Below are positions 39,523 to 49,764 of a DNA stretch of 64,000 nt, in pieces (position 1 is the first letter of the stretch; every line of letters starts with the position of its first letter). The DNA comes from Caryophanales bacterium UBA743 (GTDB lineage Bacteria > Bacillota_I > Bacilli_A > RFN20 > CAG-826). Made by a program: the position numbers and the translations under genes. Where the stretch lies: positions 255,173 to 319,172 of the forward strand of contig DBKT01000011.1 in the NCBI GenBank assembly GCA_002297365.1. The letters run 5' to 3'. The notes under the pieces were generated by a model, which worked only from the letters and a program-made list of their open reading frames with translations, was not told where the DNA came from and ran no database searches.

Positions 39523-39560
39523 AAGAAGCTATAGTGACGAGCTATGGCTTCTTTTCTTTT
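39523..39560 (+). terminator. Terminator of the second GH3 cluster
   Basis: AAGAAGCTATAG pairs with CTATGGCTTCTT (one mismatch), followed by TTCTTTT. The remaining 470 bases up to 40030 contain no gene that I can support. Confidence 0.8.
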
Positions 39561-40030
39561 CGATCTGGCAAAAAATACGCTATTTTGCACAAAGAAGGCT
39601 TCGTTTTCTTTAAAGATTGTTTGATTGAGGTAGCGCTTGCTAGATGTCCCTCGGATAAAAACATTTTCTAATTATGAAAGTTCAAAATAAATATGACGCA
39701 TAGAAAAGAAGCGTGATTTCAAAAAACGACCGTAAACGATCGTTCAACTGACCCTTCCGCTTGGGTGAGCGTATTGAAAACATCTAAATTTCTTTGAGAG
39801 CATTCTCATTGAGCAAGAAATCGAAAACATGTAGCATTCAATACGAGGCCCAGTGCGAAAGGCTCGGCCAAGATCAGAGTCAGTTTCAATCCGTTAATTG
39901 TGCAATGGTTTCAAGGATTGTATAAGCATCGGATCAAAATGGTTTGTAGAATTCGCGTTTCCTGGTTTCCCGTCGCGTTCTTCGGTGGATCTCAGATTCG
40001 GATTCAGCTTATCGATCATCTTCCTAAAAA

Positions 40031-41275
40031 TTATAAGCAACGGACAGGGTAAGCATATACGTTTGAGCAAATTCGGTACGCCTCTTCCGCAGTGCAAACA
40101 ATACACTGTCCACCTATTTCGAATGACGTGTTCTTCAATTGTGAAAACGCCTTGACGTTTTCGCGCGTGAATTTTTTTCCGGATTTGCATTCTACGAAAT
40201 CCAGCTTGCCATCCCTGAGTAAAATCAAATCTATTTCATTTTGATTATTGTCTCGGTAGAAAAACATGTTTTTATCTTCCAGGCCGTTATTCAAATAAGA
40301 TTTTCTAATTTCATTGTGAATATAGGTTTCAACTAAAGAGCCCCTAAAAGAAGAGAGGCGAAGAGCCTTTGGCGAGTCGATTCCCAAAAGATAGCTTGCG
40401 AATCCGGTGTCATTAAAGTAAAGCTTATGTCGCTTTATAATTCTTTTATTAATTGAAGTTTCGTAATATGGCGATAGCAAAGTCACGATATCGCCGGCAA
40501 TAGCAACATTTATCCAAGCGTTGACTGTGTTTTTATCGACACCTATAGTTTTTGCAATGTTGTCCGGAATAAGTTCCTGCCCTGTTAAAGAAGCAAGCAC
40601 TCGTAATAGATTTTCGAACTTAACCTTGTCTTTCAAAGCGATTAGCTGAGAGACATCTCGATCCAAATATGTTTTCATGTAATTTGAAAAATAATTTTCA
40701 ATTGGCTTTCCCTCAATTTCCCATCGGGCAGGATAAAACCCACGGACTATAGATAGATACAAATCCTCATCGCTCAAAGAACGTTTTTCCGAATCATTAA
40801 GCATATTATTATTATCAACTGAAAAAACGGGTTCAGGCCAATTTCTGATTTCAGCTTGGCTTAAGGGAGGCATTTCAATGATGGATACCCTTCCCGACAT
40901 CGATTCGCTTACTTCTTTCATCAAATTGAATTTTTGCGAGCCCGTCAAGATATACATGCCGTTTGCAGACTGAGAGCCTCTTTCCCTCCTCACTTCGTTT
41001 ACAATCGCTTCAATTTCTGGGAATAGTTCTTTTGCTTTTTGAACTTCATCGAAAATGATTGGTGCAGGATGTTCCTTAATAAACTTTTTTGGATTCGCCT
41101 TCGCAGAGGCAAGCAACTCAGTATCATCAAATGATACATATTTATAGCCGCGTTCTCTTTCAATAATGGTAACCAGCGTTGTTTTCCCAACCTGACGAGC
41201 GCCTGTAATCAAGGTTATTGGGTACTCGCTAATGCTTCTGCTTACTGCGGAAAAAATATGCCTTTGAAAAATCAT
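40031..41275 (-). CDS. AAA+ ATPase with DUF4143 domain
   Basis: AAA_14 domain with Walker A ITGARQVGKTT (about residues 23-33) and Walker B PIIFDEVQKA. The C-terminal DUF4143 has NEIDLILLRDGKLDFVECKS, the PD-(D/E)xK-like signature. The start is preceded by AAAGGAG and a compact promoter. It is related to the genes at 2510 and 42286 but not a recent copy of either. Confidence 0.8.
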   Translation of the reverse strand: MIFQRHIFSAVSRSISEYPITLITGARQVGKTTLVTIIERERGYKYVSFDDTELLASAKANPKKFIKEHPAPIIFDEVQKAKELFPEIEAIVNEVRRERGSQSANGMYILTGSQKFNLMKEVSESMSGRVSIIEMPPLSQAEIRNWPEPVFSVDNNNMLNDSEKRSLSDEDLYLSIVRGFYPARWEIEGKPIENYFSNYMKTYLDRDVSQLIALKDKVKFENLLRVLASLTGQELIPDNIAKTIGVDKNTVNAWINVAIAGDIVTLLSPYYETSINKRIIKRHKLYFNDTGFASYLLGIDSPKALRLSSFRGSLVETYIHNEIRKSYLNNGLEDKNMFFYRDNNQNEIDLILLRDGKLDFVECKSGKKFTRENVKAFSQLKNTSFEIGGQCIVCTAEEAYRICSNVYAYPVRCL

Positions 41276-41298
41276 GGATGTTTCTCCTTTACACTAAT

Positions 41299-41348
41299 AT
41301 TATAGTGCAGAACTCACATTTTTACTATTTTTAGTAGTTTTGTGAGTT
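41299..41348 (-). promoter_or_regulatory. Promoter with 38-bp nested palindrome
   Basis: TATAAT at 41299-41304 (minus strand). Two palindromes share one centre, at 41329.5: AACTCACA/TGTGAGTT (41311-41318, 41341-41348) and TACTA/TAGTA (41323-41327, 41332-41336). They cover the -35 position, as a repressor site would. Confidence 0.6.
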
Positions 41349-41424
41349 TAAAGGGAACTCTACTCTCATGCCAATCAAACTATACCCCGTTTTTGCCCCT
41401 TTTTAGGCCGAAAAACGATCTTTC

Positions 41425-41888
41425 GGGTTGGGCGTATAGAGTTGCGCTGTATCCGAAAAACGCAAAAAATTAGGAAATCACGAATTCCCAGAAAAGCTGA
41501 TGATTACGGGCTTTTCGACCTATTCCTTCCATCGTGTAAACATACCGGCCACCTATCCTCACTTCGATACTAGGTAGGATGGGTGTTCATTTTGAGCGTC
41601 GACCTATTTCCCCATACGAGTAAAGGCCCTATTTTTACCGCTTTACCTGGTTTTGGGCGGTTTTCTCGACAAAAAATGGATTTCCCTCATTTTCGAGAAG
41701 AAGGAAATCCATCAAATTTTCACGATTTTTGGCTATTTTCCGCCATTTTTGCGACTAAGCAACACCACCGTCTCAACATGCGTAACATGGATGCGAAAAA
41801 CAGGTCTACCAACACGAGGTACAGTGTGAAAGGAACATATCTACTATATTCGAAACATGATTGTGAAACTGGAAAAATGGTGCATTTA
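41425..41888 (+). repeat. 460-bp interspersed repeat, copy 2
   Basis: Nearly identical to the copy at 43894 and in the same orientation. It contains a ten-base perfect inverted repeat, ATGGATTTCC/GGAAATCCAT (41676-41685 and 41703-41712). Reading frames inside it are conserved only because the DNA is, and none has a plausible ribosome site. Confidence 0.75.
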
Positions 41889-42050
41889 ACTCGTATAAGG
41901 GAATAGGTGCATCTGAAAAACCGGGAAGAAAGCAATTTACCAACTTATTGTTTCTTTCAGTAATATAAATAGAAGGAACGTACCCTTCGTGACTAAAACC
42001 AGAATCAAACAACAATTCAACCAATCGATAAATTGAGTTGATGACACCTT
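41850..42050 (-). pseudogene. C-terminal coding fragment of unknown origin
   Basis: A minus-strand frame reads VELLFDSGFSHEGYVPSIYI and then TERNNKLVNCFLPGFSDAPI. It has the composition of a real protein but no start, and it runs into the repeat. The 42050-42285 stretch shows nothing further. Confidence 0.25.
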
Positions 42051-42285
42051 TGAAAGCTACAACTTTTGCTTAGCCCAACTTCCTCGAATAGGACTCCAAT
42101 AGTATCCTCTGCATAAGTCGTCTTCATCGATCAGAAATCCCACGTTTTTTCTTCACGAGAGACTGAAACTTTTTCCTTACCCATTCCATGACGATTGCGA
42201 TTTTCCTGAATCGGTAACTTCTATAAAGCAGTTTTTAAATAGTAGTATCCGTTTTTGGCGTGTTTTTAATGAGCGAGCTCTTTAC

Positions 42286-43515
42286 TTAAAAGTGCTTGCC
42301 ACAGCCTATGAAATCCATCAGATTAACATGAATCATGCCATTTCTCTTTTGCAGCATATAGTCTGTTGTTATGACATATTTTTTATAATTGTCCCGTATA
42401 CTCTCCAATGGCCTATATTCTCGGTCTTCCGTATCTTTGCTTTGTAGCATCTTATAGGCTACTTGCACATAGGAATAATTCATGTTGCTGTCTCTAAGGA
42501 TGAAATCGCATTCCAATTTTCCGATGCGACCTACACTTACCGCATAATCGAGGCTTCTGGCGTACAGATACACGATATTCTCCAGCGTCGGTCCGTAATT
42601 AATTCGATTATCTGTATTCATTGCATAGTAGAAACTCAAGTCGGCAACGTAATACTTTTGCACTCCCAAAAGTGTTTTTTTCGATTTCATATCAAAGCTT
42701 TTGCATTCATACAAAATCTTTGCATCAACAAGCGTTTTTATATACCGGGTCACCGTCGCGCGGCTGATGGTCATGCCGTTTTTAAGAAGTGCTTCATGTA
42801 GGCTGTTGATGCTCGTCGTTGCACCAAAATTGTTAATAATGTAATTTCGAACCAAATCAAAAGACTGAACATCTTTGATTTTTACCCTTCGTTTGATATC
42901 TTTTTCAAAGATTTCATCGATGATTCCCTTCACATAGGTGCGCTTATCCGAAAGGTTATCAATTCGGATGGCTCGTGGAAATCCACCTTCCAAAATATAG
43001 TTATTCAGTTCTATTTCGGCATTGGCGTTGATATCACGCCCATAAAACCTCTTCATATCCTCGTATTCGTCGAATGTCAGTGGAAACATTTCAAATTCAA
43101 GATATCTGCCAGTTAATTTCGTTACAAGTTCTCCACTGAGCAAATAAGAATTAGAACCTGTTATGAAAATCGAATAACTGCCTTCTGACCTGAACCCGTT
43201 GATTACATTTTCAAAGCCTTCGACGTTCTGGATTTCATCTATGAAAAGGTATTTCATCCCTTTCACTTGTGCGGCGGATTCAATCAAGGTATCCAGCTGT
43301 TCAGCGTTTCGGATGCTTTTGTACCCACGTTTATCGAGATCGATGTAAATGATATTGCTTTCCGCAACGCCATTTTCTTTGAGTTCTTCTGCTATAGTTT
43401 GCATAAGGCTAGATTTTCCGCATCTGCGTATCCCGGTTATCACTTTAATGAGGTCATCATCATGGAAAAACGCACGCATCTTGGACAAATACTTTTCCCG
43501 TTTGTATAGTTTCAT
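42286..43515 (-). CDS. AAA+ ATPase with DUF4143 domain, flanked by direct repeats
   Basis: Walker A VITGIRRCGKSSLM (about residues 25-38) and Walker B YLFIDEIQNVEGF, followed by the sensor FITGSNSYLLSGEL. A winged-helix-like middle (GMTISRATVTRYIKTLVDA) and a DUF4143 end (GRIGKLECDFILRDSN) complete the family layout. GGAGG lies before the start. The gene is the only one between two near-identical 460-bp direct repeats, an arrangement that could allow excision by recombination. Confidence 0.8.
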   Translation of the reverse strand: MKLYKREKYLSKMRAFFHDDDLIKVITGIRRCGKSSLMQTIAEELKENGVAESNIIYIDLDKRGYKSIRNAEQLDTLIESAAQVKGMKYLFIDEIQNVEGFENVINGFRSEGSYSIFITGSNSYLLSGELVTKLTGRYLEFEMFPLTFDEYEDMKRFYGRDINANAEIELNNYILEGGFPRAIRIDNLSDKRTYVKGIIDEIFEKDIKRRVKIKDVQSFDLVRNYIINNFGATTSINSLHEALLKNGMTISRATVTRYIKTLVDAKILYECKSFDMKSKKTLLGVQKYYVADLSFYYAMNTDNRINYGPTLENIVYLYARSLDYAVSVGRIGKLECDFILRDSNMNYSYVQVAYKMLQSKDTEDREYRPLESIRDNYKKYVITTDYMLQKRNGMIHVNLMDFIGCGKHF

Positions 43516-43535
43516 AATTTGCCTCCTGTACTGTT

Positions 43536-43566
43536 ATTATACACTACAACATTGTTATTTTGTAGT
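43536..43566 (-). promoter_or_regulatory. Promoter with palindrome, third DUF4143 ATPase
   Basis: TATAAT (43536-43541, minus strand) and ACTACAA/TTGTAGT (43543-43549 and 43560-43566) spanning the spacer and -35 position. Confidence 0.55.
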
Positions 43567-43893
43567 TATCGTGGCAATTTTTTCTATTTTTTAAATATTT
43601 GCAACGTTAACACAATAAAGATAGCCAGCATTTCGGAACAATTCTCGGCATGGTTGAATAAGCAAAAAAGCGAATTCTATCCAAAAACAGCCGAGGAAAT
43701 ACCTTGAGTAGATGGACGCTAGTACTTATCCCTTTCCTCTTCATGATGCTTTCGGCGCTCATGGAAGGCGAAGCGAACAACACAACAGAATCATGCACAC
43801 GGCCGTTGTAAAGTCGATGCCAGAAATAGCACTGCTTTGGCACCGGTTGGCATTGAAAAATTTCCCCATCTTTTGACTTAAAATCGGTTTTCC

Positions 43894-44354
43894 AGGTTGG
43901 GTGTGTAGTTGCACTGTATCCGAAAAACGCAAAAAATTAGGAAATCACGAATTCCCAGAAAAGCTGATGATTACGGGCTTTTTCACCTATTCCTTCCATC
44001 GTGTACAGGTATAAGTCACCTATTCCCGTGTCGATACGAGGTAGGATGGGTGTTCATTTTGAGCGTCGACCTATTTCCCCATACGAGTAAAGGCCCTATT
44101 TTTACCGCTTTACCTGGTTTTGGGCGGTTTTCTCGGCAAAAAATGGATTTCCCTCATTTTCGAGAAGAAGGAAATCCATCAAATTTTCACGATTTTTGGC
44201 TATTTTTCGCCGTTTTTGCGACTGAGCAACACCACCGTCTCAACATGCGTAACATAGACGCAAAGAACTAGTCTACCGATACGAGGCACACTGTGGAAGG
44301 AACATATCTACCACATTCAAAACATGGCTGTGCAACTGGCAAAAATCGTACACT
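43894..44354 (+). repeat. 460-bp interspersed repeat, copy 3
   Basis: Direct repeat of 41425-41888, about 2.47 kb away, with the same internal ATGGATTTCC/GGAAATCCAT hairpin (44143-44152 and 44170-44179). By eye, differences are mostly single substitutions concentrated toward the right end. Confidence 0.75.
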
Positions 44355-44377
44355 AAGGTAGTATCAGCAAATAGATG

Positions 44378-47376
44378 CTACCCCTCAAGCCAGCCTTTGT
44401 ACGTGTTGAATAGATTGATGATATATTCAAAGGAGAATATTCCTTTTTCCACAGGTATCTTCAAATATTGTCCGTTGAAAGCCACGAACGTTTCGTAGGA
44501 AATGCCGTAAGGTTCAAAAATAGAATAATCGTATAAGCCATACTTTGCGACATCAGCGTTGAACTGGGCAACATCATATTGCATCTTTCCAGCCATTGAA
44601 ATCCAGTTATAGAACTCGCCTGGAGGAGGAGAAGTAAGCATTCCATTAGCGACAGCGTTATAATTAAATGTTGAAGTCAAAGAATACGCATGAGTGACTT
44701 TTAAATATGTCCTAGTATTTATCAAACTAACTAGTTCTATTTTTCCCGCATTATCTTTAGCGAATATGTGTCCAATATAATCGTTGCAGTTGCTAGAAGT
44801 TAAATAGACGAATCGATTCAAGTCGTAATCGAACAATCCATGATCGGCAATGATTGATAATTTGGAATTATCAGAGAAAATTAAATCTGTGACTTCATAT
44901 CTTTGTTCGCCGTGATCAACTAAAATTGCAATACTTTGAGCTTCATATTTTCCTTCAAAGAAATTCCAGGACATGATTTTATCGGCATAGATCAATTCTT
45001 CGATATTTTTATATGTGCCATCACACATAAGAATCGGTGTTTCCGATGCAAAACAGCCGCCATTATAATCCCAAGAAAATTTAAACCAGTAATTGTTGGA
45101 CGCACAGTATGTGGGGCTTATACTCTTTTTCTTTGGATTCCAAGATTCTGGCGTTGTGGTGGAAGAATCCATGGTGATATTAGCGTTGGCATTGGCAAAA
45201 TTGTTATATATTGAAGCCGGAGACTCGAATGTTGTTTTAATGTAAAAATAATAGCCTTTCGAAACATAAAATTCATTGTATCCATCGCCAACCGCGTTAG
45301 CCTGACATTGCGACCCCTTTATCGTGTTGATTTGAATAAAGTTGCCATTATTTGATTTGCATTCAAAAACATCAAAAGTGAAGTGCCCACAACCGCTGTA
45401 ATCATTATTTGTCGGATCGATTCTTAAGCCGATTACAACCGCCTCATTTGGAATGATTTCGATCGTATAGTCTCTGTCTATCAAAAAATACGAAGACCAA
45501 TCTGATTCCAGAACTTGTCCTAAAGAATCTTTAATGATTGCGCTTTGCCCTCTGATTAAACTTAATTTTGCATACTTACCACTTGGCAAACTCGCCGTCC
45601 CATCTGCCTCGGAATTCAGTAAGCTACTATCTTTCAAGTTTGTTCCATTTGCATCATCGGCGTACTGAAGCGTATATAGAGCAACGTATTTTTCACTTTT
45701 CTTCTGTATCGTGACGCTGACGTCATAAGTGGAAACCGACACACCATTCCAAAAATATTTATCTTGAGAATAAGACGAGGTGTATTTGTTGCCTTTCGTA
45801 AATCTTGCGGTTCCCGATTCAAACTCGCCAGTCGAAGTTATTAAAATTGTCAGTCCATTCGAACCCTCAATGTCTTTGATGGAAAGCTTAGATTCGTCAG
45901 ATAAATTTGAAAAATCTAATAGGGCCGTTCCATCTGAATTACGGTGTTCAACATAAGCCCCAATAGCTCCGTTTTTGTTTGCGTCAGAATTAACAAGGAT
46001 TGTTCCATTGCAAATCAATTGCGCATCCTGGATTCCATCCCCGACTTCATGTCGAAAATAAATTCCGTCGTTTTGGTTATAACAAATTGAATCCTGTTTA
46101 TGGAAAATAATCTCGTTATTAACAAAGAATTTACCATTTTCTTGAATTAAGAGTTCCGAACCCGCCAGAAACTTGATTTTTTGTCGGTGGTTAAGGTCAC
46201 CCCATTCCCTATGATCATTTTTATTCTACAACCAACGGGCAAAAAGGTTTTACGGGTATCCAATTCAATGCCACTGCTGCCGCTTCCTTCTTTCGCGTAA
46301 ATGTATCCGATATTTACGTTGCCAGCTAAATACAAATTCGTATGCCTGGCGTTGAAATCTCTCGAGCTATAGAGTGGATCTTTCGTCACGTATTCAATGC
46401 CTAAATAGCCTGAAGTCACATAGAACATGCTTTGACTTCCCATATCAGAGGAGAATAAGGTGACTTCTTTATTGATGCCCATACCGCTAGGACCAATTAA
46501 AAGAGCGTAGGCGCTAACAACTGAACCTGCATCAATTTTCGTATAAGTTTGCAAATTCGGGAAATCCCATTCCCAAAAAGGGCATTGATTAGCACTAATC
46601 AGCATTGTCAAGCTTCCAGCGGTTGGCGCATCGTACATCGCCAAGGCCGTTGTCATTTTTGCTCCATTTTCAATTTCGATATATCGGCTTGCGTCCAGGC
46701 TGTTATCAAACACTTCTTTTTCTTGATTTGTAGGATTGGAATAATCCTCTGAATTTTCTTTGACATAGCCATAACAATTGAACGTGGATTCGCTCTTGCA
46801 TCTAATAGAAGAAGCTAATCCAAGATTTATTTCTGAATAATATCCGTTGTTTCCGTTTGTAGAACAGACACCACCAAGATTCAATGTTCCATAATTGATT
46901 ATGTCTGCCCCATTCCTCATTTGCAGCAGACACGATCTATAAGTAGAAACAGTATCTTTGGATGAATCGCCCAACTTATTACCATAATTGTTTCTGCTGT
47001 CTACATCGGGAATCATGTAAATCGTTGAGTCGGATATGTTATTAGCTTTCTTTGATGCATCGAAAGCTTTTCCGACAAACGGAATTGTCAAAGTGACATT
47101 TTTCTTAATGGTGATGTCCTTATCGCACACAGCCGTTGCGCCGATATAGAGAATTATTTCCTGATTATCGGAAGCATTATCCAAAGCGGTTTTCAAGGAA
47201 GTGTAATTGATTTTTGTGCTCGAATTGTAGCAAACAACAGAATTTTCGGTTGTGTTTAACTTAAATGATTTGGATGCATCGGAGTTGATTGCTATCCAAG
47301 AAGAAAAGCCAGCGGTTACAAAAGATAACAAAGAGATGAAAAACAAGGAAAGCGCTGAGAATAAATGTTTTTTCAT
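44378..47376 (-). pseudogene. Large surface protein with C-terminal Hint domain, interrupted at an A6 tract
   Basis: The start overlaps the preceding gene by four bases (ATGA). The signal peptide is of SipW-cognate type (LLSFVTAGFSSWIA). The first 400 residues are beta-solenoid-like. At an A6 tract near 46180 the open frame stops at 46147. One extra A continues it as KIKFLAGSELLIQENGKFF, without a stop, into the 44378 frame. A Hint domain begins at the Cys in GGCFASETPILMCDGTYKNI (codon 45053-45055) and includes ADHGLFDYDLNRFVYL. About 90 residues follow it. Hint domains self-cleave in inteins, hedgehog proteins and polymorphic toxins. The intact protein would have about 1,000 residues. Confidence 0.6.
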
Positions 47377-47961
47377 GCTTTCACCGCCGTTGCTTTGAAT
47401 ATGAATGTAGGCGAGTCGTTAGCGAAGCCTTTCATATCTCCCGTAAAAACATAAGAAATACGAACTTCAGTAAACGTAGCTGAGGAATCAATGGGAACCG
47501 AAATCAAGAAATTCAAATTGGATTCATCCCCTGAAAGCTTTTGATAAGAAGATTCGGCCAAATCTATTGCTAAGGAACTGAAACAAGACAAAAACTTTGC
47601 ATTATTCCGACAATAAAGATTTGTCTTAATGTCCAATTCGTTATTAGCGCCAAGAAAAGAACCTTGCGAGCACAAGGAATTGTTGATTTTTAAAGTTACA
47701 CCTATATTGCCAGAATCAACAATTGCATCATTTTGAACAATGCCATCAGGAGAAAGAGTGAAAGACGTGACGCCGATTTCCTCAAAAATATTACCGGATA
47801 TGATGTCGGCCGCGCTCACGTTGATCTGCGCCTCACCGGCCATCACGCCGCCTATGCTCCAGGCTGAGAAGCCAATCGAAATCAGAGAGATATTACTTAG
47901 TAGTAATACCCCCCGCAAGCCTTTGCGATAAGAATTTCTTCAATAAAAATCTCTTCTTCAT
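47373..47961 (-). pseudogene. CalY/TasA-like small secreted protein, signal peptide interrupted at G6
   Basis: An ATG at 47961 begins a basic leader (MKKRFLLKKFLSQRLA). The frame then fails at six G (C6 at 47909-47914, plus strand). With five G it continues as GVLLLSNISLISIGFSAWSI, an excellent SipW-type signal. The rest, about 180 residues, is beta-rich with Ala/Ser content like camelysin/TasA matrix proteins. Without the correction, only an internal TTG could start translation and the signal would lack its basic end. First gene of a two-gene operon with the Hint protein. Confidence 0.55.
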
Positions 47962-48093
47962 GTCGTTTGTGCTTCCCAAAATCGCTTTATTGTACCACAT
48001 GATGCCTTAAATCGGAAATTCTCTCACACGGCAGCTGCGTTTTGCCGAAAAGGTAAAGAGAAATCGATATTCAACAGCCTGTTTTTGCCATTC

Positions 48094-48118
48094 AAAAAAG
48101 GAGGAACGAACCCTCCTT
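48094..48118 (-). terminator. Terminator of the AbiE operon
   Basis: AAGGAGG/CCTCCTT stem with TTTTT following on the minus strand. Confidence 0.75.
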
Positions 48119-48131
48119 GCCTCAAAGCTAA

Positions 48132-48965
48132 TCAAACAACAATCCCAATCAATCGGCCGATGGAGTCGGCGACGTCATCGAAGGCTATTCCTTGGGCATA
48201 GCCCGCTTTCCTCGCATAGGATTCCCACAGTTTTCTCTGCATGGGGCTCGATGAAACGGATTCAAGCGTTCCCAGCGCCTTTTCCTTATCGATTTCGAAT
48301 TTCCGGCATCGGCACGTCTCCCTGAAGGCTTCTTTCAAGGCTGGAACGTTCTTCTCGACAACCTTCTCCAAAACGTAGAGATCATACAAATCCTTCGACC
48401 TGCTGTTGAGAGCGCCTCTGAGGAGAAACGTCTGCAGCTTCTCGGCGACGACGCTTTCGACGGAATAGCTCTTCAGACGAAGCGTCTCCCCTGTGACGAG
48501 GCATTTGTATTCGTAATTCCGATCCGAAGGGTACACCGCATCCGCGGTTGCCAAATCGATGTCGAATCTCTGCCTGATGTTCTCGAGCCTTCCCTCGATG
48601 GAGACGCTGAAGCCGTTATAGATGTCGTCCTTCTTGATTTCCGAATCGCCGACGTATCGGAAAGAGACGTTGTCATCCGCATCCTCTTCGCAAATTTCCT
48701 TCATGATGCCAACGATTGTGGCTCGCTCCATGCGGATTCTTCTTACGATGAAGTCGATGTCCATCGTGGCCCTGTTCTCAATACCGAGGACGGAGGACAG
48801 AAAAAGGCCACCCTTGAGGACAAACCTCTCCGAATAGGGGGACAGCGAAAGTCTCTTCAGGAAGCAATCGAAAAAATACCTCGAGTAAACGACGTTCGCG
48901 CTGACGCCTTTCTCCCTCGCGATGCTTCCCACCCTCGCGGAAAGCGAGTCCCTGTTAATCCTCAT
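48132..48965 (-). CDS. abiEii: AbiEii-type nucleotidyltransferase toxin
   Basis: The nucleotidyltransferase fold shows FVLKGGLFLSS (Lys51-Gly53) and the metal-binding MDIDFIV (Asp69, Asp71). Later VESVVAEKLQTFLLRGALNS and SRSKDLYDLYVL match the AbiEii/AbiGii family. These toxins use nucleotides to inactivate cell targets such as tRNA and abort phage infection. It overlaps the antitoxin gene by 11 bases. At 277 residues it is complete. Confidence 0.85.
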   Translation of the reverse strand: MRINRDSLSARVGSIAREKGVSANVVYSRYFFDCFLKRLSLSPYSERFVLKGGLFLSSVLGIENRATMDIDFIVRRIRMERATIVGIMKEICEEDADDNVSFRYVGDSEIKKDDIYNGFSVSIEGRLENIRQRFDIDLATADAVYPSDRNYEYKCLVTGETLRLKSYSVESVVAEKLQTFLLRGALNSRSKDLYDLYVLEKVVEKNVPALKEAFRETCRCRKFEIDKEKALGTLESVSSSPMQRKLWESYARKAGYAQGIAFDDVADSIGRLIGIVV

Positions 48966-49563
48966 AATCCATTGCCTCCAGAATCCGATACACTTTTTCT
49001 TCCACCTTCCTCATCCTCGCGTATCTGAAGAGGAAATCCATATCCTTGTCCTTTCCCTTCAGAAACGTCTTCACCGCCTTTAGGAATAGCTCCGAATCAT
49101 AGTCATCTCTTTTCCTTATCATATCCACGACCATCTTCTCCTTGGAGAAGCAGGTAACGCTATTCCCAAACATGGTCTCGGCGCTGACGTTTCCCAAATC
49201 GAACAGCTCGACATTGTTCTCAATGTGGAAAATGACATTTGGCCCTATGCTTTCTTTTCTCACGCGGCACCCCTTCGGGATCGTGAACTCAATCGAATCT
49301 GGAATCCTATCGGTCAGTCCAAGGAGATAAAGCGCGGTCATTCCGGAATACACAATCCTCGGATATCTTCTCTGCAATTGAAAGAGCTCGTCAACGGTTT
49401 CATTTTTGGCGTAAACGCCACGCCTTATCCTTACAAGATTATTGGAGCTGACGTACCTTGCAAAGGTCGCCGGCGGGATGCCTTCCGCGATTGCTTCCTT
49501 CCTGGATATGCTGCCGTCTCCAGTTTCCATCATCCTTTCAAGCGTTTCATAATTCTGATTCAT
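48955..49563 (-). CDS. abiEi: AbiEi-type antitoxin / transcriptional repressor
   Basis: ATG at 49563 follows AGGTG; a GTG nine bases earlier is less well placed. The N-terminal winged helix (GSISRKEAIAEGIPPATFAR; LVRIRRGVYAK) binds DNA. The rest (IVYSGMTALYLLGLTDRIPD; SIEFTIPKG) is the AbiEi domain. In type IV systems this protein represses its own operon and counters the toxin without direct binding. Fits as gene one of the pair. Confidence 0.8.
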   Translation of the reverse strand: MNQNYETLERMMETGDGSISRKEAIAEGIPPATFARYVSSNNLVRIRRGVYAKNETVDELFQLQRRYPRIVYSGMTALYLLGLTDRIPDSIEFTIPKGCRVRKESIGPNVIFHIENNVELFDLGNVSAETMFGNSVTCFSKEKMVVDMIRKRDDYDSELFLKAVKTFLKGKDKDMDFLFRYARMRKVEEKVYRILEAMDYED

Positions 49564-49586
49564 TCGTATCACCTATTTTCATTATT

Positions 49587-49615
49587 AGTGTAACCGATGT
49601 ATCATGAATTATCAA
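49587..49615 (-). promoter_or_regulatory. Promoter of the AbiE operon
   Basis: TTGATA, 17 bases, TACACT on the minus strand. Confidence 0.55.
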
Positions 49616-49732
49616 CGTTTTTGCCCGCATTCTCTGAAAAAACGTTAGATTTTGAGAAAGCCATACCGCCAGTTTAGAGCATTCGCTCCTGCAAATATGC
49701 TTTATTTGGATTTCGAGGAGCGTTTATCGCAA

Positions 49733-49754
49733 AAGGGAGGAACGCGTCCTCCTT
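49733..49754 (-). terminator. Terminator of the recombinase operon
   Basis: AAGGAGGA pairs with TCCTCCCTT (one bulge), followed by TT and a T-rich tail on the minus strand. Confidence 0.55.
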
Positions 49755-49764
49755 GGCTTAAACA

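Noticed and set aside
39894..40190. Cys-rich minus-strand frame containing CLHCGRG as a small zinc protein
   Set aside because: It overlaps the end of the DUF4143 gene in another frame and has no ribosome site.
42286..43515. DUF4143 ATPase as a transposase of the flanking repeats
   Set aside because: No DDE, HUH or serine/tyrosine recombinase motif is visible. The linkage is only positional.
41583..44271. Near-identical plus-strand reading frames inside the 460-bp repeats as a two-copy gene family
   Set aside because: They are identical because the DNA is repeated. They lack ribosome sites and protein-like composition, and the hairpin runs through them.
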